A stretch of 64,000 nt of DNA from Codonopsis lanceolata (lineage: Eukaryota > Streptophyta > Magnoliopsida > Asterales > Campanulaceae): assembly GCA_013146195.2 (NCBI GenBank), contig CM028379.1:88393401-88457400 (forward strand). Direction: 5' to 3'. Under the pieces are notes generated by a model, which saw only the letters and a program-made list of their open reading frames with translations, was not told where the DNA came from and made no database searches. The position numbers were made by a program, and so were the translations under genes. Positions 61,297-64,000 of this stretch are shown here, piece by piece (within the stretch, counting starts at the first letter, position 1; each line of letters starts with the position of its first letter).

Positions 61297-61301
61297 TCTC
61301 C

Positions 61302-62003
61302 TCAAAGAGTTCGTGGACATATTCGCCTTGTCCTATGAAGACATGTCGGGACTAAATCCAGCCATAGTCGAACACCGGACCCCCATATATCCGGATGCTC
61401 GGCCAATCAAACAAAAGCTCCGCCGCATCAAGCCGGAATGGTCACTACAAGTTAAAGAAAAAATCATAAAGCAGCTGCGCGTCAACTTCATTTGGGTAGT
61501 AAAAAAAAGTAAGTAAAAAAAAATAAGAGTAAAAAAAATGAAAGAAGAAAAATACCTGATCTGGCTGACCAATATAGTGACCATTCCCAAGCCCAACGAG
61601 AAAATCCGGATCTGCGTAGACTTTCGCGACCTCAGCAAGGCATCACCCAAAGATAATTTCCCTCTATCCAATATCAATATTGTGGTAGACGTCGTTGCTG
61701 CTCACAAAGTCAGATCATTCGTCGACGGCATGCTGGGCTATAGTCAAATCAAAATGGCAGTAGAGGACCAAGAAAAGACCTAATTCGCCACCCCTTTGGG
61801 GACCTACTGCTATCATGTCATGCCGTCTGAGCTAAAAAGTGCTGGGGCTACTTATCAAAAAGGCTGCTACCACTCTTTTCCACGATGTGCCGTACATTGT
61901 CAAAGAGATCCGGTCAGGAGATGTCGTACTCCTCATAAGCCAGGAAAGAAAAGACCTTGTTCAGCCCTCCAATCTCAATGAGCTAAAAAGGTATTATGCT
62001 TGA
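61302..62003 (+). pseudogene. Tat reverse transcriptase fused to integrase C-terminus
   Basis: The reverse transcriptase N-terminus continues from 58451 (KEFVDIFA, YEDMSGLNPAI), then IRICVDFRDLSKASPKDNFP, SFVDGMLGYSQIKMAVEDQE and, after an in-frame TAA (61780-61782) and a one-base shift in an A run (near 61860), AATTLFHD. The next residues, VPYIVKEIRSGDVVLLISQE...LKRYYA with TGA 62001-62003, are the integrase C-terminus. The YVDD site, both RNases H and the integrase core are deleted at about 61890. Confidence 0.85.
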
Positions 62004-62349
62004 GCCACCCTATCTGGCAAGTGCTTCCCTCTCCAGCTCGCTAGGCTGAAAACCCGAAAGGGCGGTCTAGGCAAAAATTAGAGCATAAAAATATATATAT
62101 ATAAAAAAAACAAACAAATAAAAAGGAGAAATAAGGGCTCGCTAGGTTGAAAACCCGAAAGGGCAGCCTAGGCAAAAGTTAGAGCAAAATAAAAAATATA
62201 CATATCAGGAGAAAAAGGGGGAGGGAAAGCACTCTTTGAAACCTCGGCATCCTACCTCTAGTCTTCAGCAGGCAAGGGGGGCTCGACTGACGAAAGAAAA
62301 AGAAAAACCACGACAGCAGCTCACTTTAAAACATTAAAATATAATATTA
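62004..62349 (+). repeat. Tat 3' region with a ~101-bp duplication
   Basis: 'gctcgctaggctgaaaaccc' plus cgaaagggcggtctaggc occurs at 62037 and again at 62138. Copy 1 of the element (37530-37610) has this once, in reverse. Non-coding. Confidence 0.8.
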
Positions 62350-62700
62350 CTGGTCCAAAGGTGCAACTTAGGAATAATTGCTAAAGAAATTTAGGTTATG
62401 CATTAATTGCCTGTACATATCTATTATTGCCTCTACCCCTTTTGTTTCCCCCAAAACTATCCTTCATTTGCAGCTTAAGCCTCGGAGCAGTCCATCAGTC
62501 CCTGCGGCGTCCGCCCAGCCGGGCCCATGTACTTCTTCTGCAAGGCACAGAAAAGGCTCAGTCTCATCAGAATGAGAAACACCAGAACTGTCCTTATCAT
62601 ATTCATCATCTGCGTTGCCATTGTCCTGAAGCAGCTAGACGACTTGGGTTCCGATCATTCACTGCTGCCCTGTCTGATTACGAAGAAAAATGCAGGGGTT
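62350..62700 (-). pseudogene. Remnant of the DUF7745-like opposite-strand gene (3' end)
   Basis: The minus strand reads DNGNADDEYDKDSSGVSHSD, matching the tail IQDNGDADDKEDEDTFGGSH of the gene at 36190-37164. The 3' flank (62350-62460) matches 37200-37320. The stop differs because a small shift precedes it. All upstream coding sequence is missing here. Confidence 0.65.
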
Positions 62701-64000
62701 ATGAGAATAGCTTTATGCCAAGTGTAACCCTGCAACAATTATATGGCCAAGAACAGGAGGAGGTATCTGCCTTTTCCTCTCCCCGCATATCATAAAAAAA
62801 AGGGGGAAAGAAAAGCCTATTCGAGTCCGAAGGTATAGTCCTTTAAAATTCGTTTTGGAGATACAGCGTGCCCTTACCTATTAGATATCAGTATAGCTTT
62901 GCTTTATGCGTGCGTCTTGAGTCTGCATTTATTTTATTTATTTTGCATCGTATAAAGTTATATTGCATTGTATATGTTTGTACAGGTTTTCAAAAAAAAA
63001 ACAAAAAAAAAGAAAAAAAATTTATGTATTGTTTTACATCTAAATAGGCATTTTTGCATCCTAAGCCTCATAAAAGTGCATTTTGCATCTTAAAGATATG
63101 TACTGCATTCTGCATTATTGCATGCATGATAGAATAAAGAATGCCCATGCATCATGTTAATAAGCATCCTGTAATTTTTAGGCATCACATTTGCATCAAA
63201 TAAAATAGTACATGCATCCAGCATTTGCATTTATTATCCAATAAGCTGCGTTAGGGGTGTGCTAAAAAGAAAATAAAATGCCACCAATCAGAAAAATAAA
63301 TATTTTATGGCATTTACTATGTCCCTGCAGCATAAGCATGCATGAAAAATAAGTTTTAGGGCATAAAATATACATGTTTTGTCTCATATTTATCCGATAA
63401 TATGCCCAAAAATGTGTTCGGAAAAAAATTGAATTGTATTCCGAAAAGTCCATTTCGTGAACACATAGCATGCAAAAATATGTTTTAGCCTAGAACATGC
63501 ATCATATAGCCTCATTTGCATTTATAGTATAAATCATGCATGGTAGGGTCAAATAGTGACCACTAGTTTAATCATGCATCGTAAGAATAAATTGCATAAA
63601 TTTCATGCATCATTACTTAATTGCATTATTTAGGCATAGATAGGACATGCATAAGCATTATTAATAAAGTCAGGAATGCTTCAAAAGTGCCAAACGGTGC
63701 CAAAATCTAGCAGATCTGAAGTATATCCAGACAGATCGAAAAAAAAAGAGGAATATTGAAAAAAAAAAAAAGAGGAATATGAAAAAAAAAAAAAAAAGAA
63801 GAAGAGAATAAACAGATAATAAGCATGCAGAATAAAGAAGAAGAAAAAACAAAAAGAAAGAGACAAAAAAAACAAAAAATAAAAAAAAATCGGGAGAGGG
63901 GAAAATGCATGTACAAGAAAAGGAAAATATTTTAAATGCATGCAACAAAAGGAAAATATTTTAAATGCATGCAACAAAAGGAAAATGCGGCGGCAGAAGA
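62701..64000 (-). other. Remnant of the PMD gene first intron region
   Basis: In reverse complement, 63050-63650 matches 12780-13500, the long first intron of the PMD-like gene. Shared words are rich in tgcat/atgcaa, and 'ggacatagtaaatgccat'-type stretches align with 13110-13130. The exons between this and the DUF7745 remnant are absent. A purine-rich low-complexity stretch lies at 63736-63900, and a 'ggaaaatattttaaatgcat' word is duplicated at 63925 and 63951. The window ends inside this region. Confidence 0.6.

Larger units (their letters stand above)
52952..64000 (+). mobile_element. Tat/Ogre-type gypsy retrotransposon, copy 2 (continues past window)
   Basis: 5' LTR, tRNA-Arg-type primer site, gag, internally deleted pol, then opposite-strand remnants of the DUF7745-like gene and of the long first intron of the PMD gene. 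A solo gypsy LTR (58452-61296) interrupts pol. The left flank cttac (52947-52951) is the expected first half of the target duplication. Same family as 8518-39757, in opposite orientation. Confidence 0.85.

Noticed and set aside
63670..63977. Phe-rich hydrophobic minus-strand frames as membrane proteins
   Set aside because: They translate a purine-rich low-complexity run in the PMD intron remnant.

Overview
This window is plant nuclear DNA, almost certainly from a eudicot, and nearly all of it is nested transposable elements. The evidence is spliced plant-type exons, long-LTR Ty3/gypsy elements, Ty1/copia elements of Sirevirus and Tork type, L1-type LINEs with an RNase H domain, and CACTA termini. 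No complete intact host gene was found. Three pieces look host-derived: two tandem terminal exons resembling PSY sulfated-peptide precursors (1192-1845) and a fragment resembling the START region of an HD-ZIP III transcription factor (43808-43969). All family names come from reading motifs by eye; no search was run.

Left part (1-8517). A tandemly duplicated segment (908-1895) carries the two PSY-like exons. The right end of a CACTA transposon follows (to 3672). It abuts a 3.4-kb solo or truncated gypsy LTR (3673-7075), then 1.4 kb with nothing recognised.

Middle cluster (8518-39757). The host layer is a Tat/Ogre-type gypsy element on the minus strand. From left to right it has its 3' LTR (8518-10278), a six-fold 157-bp tandem array, a decayed plant-mobile-domain gene on the opposite strand, a promoter-like block, a second opposite-strand gene (DUF7745-like, 35582-37164), and then integrase, two RNases H and a cut-off reverse transcriptase on the minus strand (37613-39757). 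A Sirevirus (15960-35476) sits just downstream of the TATA box of the second opposite-strand gene. The Sirevirus was in turn hit by a 5.8-kb LINE in its 5' LTR, a solo Tat LTR in gag and a 5'-truncated LINE in its 3' LTR.

Spacer (39758-43969). It holds a diverged Sirevirus solo LTR (40527-41756), a foldback inverted repeat (42073-42468) and the HD-ZIP III-like fragment.

Right cluster (43970-64000). A decayed Tork-like copia on the minus strand lost most of its 5' LTR to a CACTA insertion (49790). A gypsy LTR follows (50449-52951), cut by a second Tat element on the plus strand (52952 to beyond the window). That element has its 5' LTR, a tRNA-Arg-type primer site, gag, and a pol that jumps from reverse transcriptase to the integrase C-terminus. 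It also keeps remnants of both opposite-strand genes. A solo gypsy LTR with perfect 5-bp target duplications (58452-61296) lies inside its pol. Because the two Tat copies share the same layout, the opposite-strand genes appear to be long-standing components of this family. This is the most interesting system in the window.
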